A DNA stretch of 5,764 nucleotides from Clostridia bacterium. Its GTDB lineage: Bacteria > Bacillota > Clostridia > CAKSNL01 > HGM11501. The stretch is taken from positions 1 through 5,764 of the forward strand of contig JAFPCL010000011.1 in NCBI GenBank assembly GCA_017390225.1, given 5' to 3'. Every line of letters begins with the position of its first letter. The first letter of the stretch is position 1. Under the pieces are notes generated by a model. That model was not told the DNA's origin and ran no database searches. It saw only the letters and a program-made list of their open reading frames with translations. This document shows, piece after piece, positions 5,666 through 5,764 of the stretch. The translations under genes were made by a program, and so were the position numbers.

Positions 5666-5764
5666 TTAATTGTTAATCTCTTTTGAACCAAAATGTGTAA
5701 TGTCCCATACGAAGTTATCCTGTCCCCATAGGGTGTAGTCTTCCGCTTTCCATATATCGTGCTC
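5666..5764 (-). CDS. C-terminal end of an unrecognised upstream gene (N-terminus beyond window)
   Basis: Reading the minus strand from the right edge, a frame of 32 codons ends at TAA (5666-5668). Its C-terminal residues include DIWKAEDYTLWGQDNF and end ITHFGSKEINN. The Trp/Asp-rich composition looks protein-like, and the two other minus-strand frames carry no better candidate. The stop is 17 bases before the SPFH start, so the two genes are probably cotranscribed. In related operons the gene before a ydjI relative can encode a PspA-like, TPM-domain or zinc-ribbon protein, but this tail is too short and too little conserved for me to assign any of these. Confidence 0.6.
   Translation of the reverse strand, partial: EHDIWKAEDYTLWGQDNFVWDITHFGSKEINN

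Overview
The window reads as one strand of a low-to-moderate-GC Gram-positive chromosome, most likely a member of the Clostridia (Firmicutes). The reasons are strong AGGAGG-type ribosome binding sites before every start, Lys-rich lipoprotein signal peptides followed by Thr/Gln/Pro-rich tethers, and protein families common in that group. No genus can be named from the sequence alone. All supported genes lie on the minus strand. They are separated by only 4 to 71 bases, and no promoter or canonical terminator is visible between them. This looks like the interior of one operon read from high to low coordinates, with both ends outside the window.

In transcription order: (1) the last 32 codons of an unrecognised gene (5666-5764); (2) a YdjI/COG4260-type SPFH (band 7) protein with three C-terminal zinc ribbons (4314-5648); (3) a perfect 12-bp stem-loop in the 71-base gap (4272-4301); (4) a TMEM43-like membrane protein (3385-4242); (5) a 91-residue two-helix membrane protein of unknown family (3079-3354); (6) a lipoprotein with DUF4163/DUF3298-like (RsiV/PdaC-type) regions, a calcium-loop-like repeat and a C-terminal SH3-like segment (1479-3059); (7) a second lipoprotein with a Thr/Pro tether, a calcium-loop-like motif and a beta-rich C-terminus (317-1474); (8) the N-terminal 98 codons of a small zinc-binding protein resembling DUF4428 (1-295).

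Taken together, the products form a cytoplasm-to-surface set: a cytosolic, probably membrane-associated SPFH scaffold with zinc ribbons, integral membrane partners (TMEM43-like and the 91-residue protein), and two lipoproteins on the outer face of the membrane. In Bacillus subtilis the SPFH relative YdjI belongs to the ydjF(pspA)-ydjGHI membrane-stress operon. It is therefore a reasonable inference, not shown by the sequence, that this operon serves envelope homeostasis or stress sensing. The pairing of an SPFH/zinc-ribbon protein with a TMEM43-like protein and surface lipoproteins is the most interesting aspect of the window. No RNA genes, mobile elements, CRISPR arrays or intergenic stretches above 71 bases were seen.
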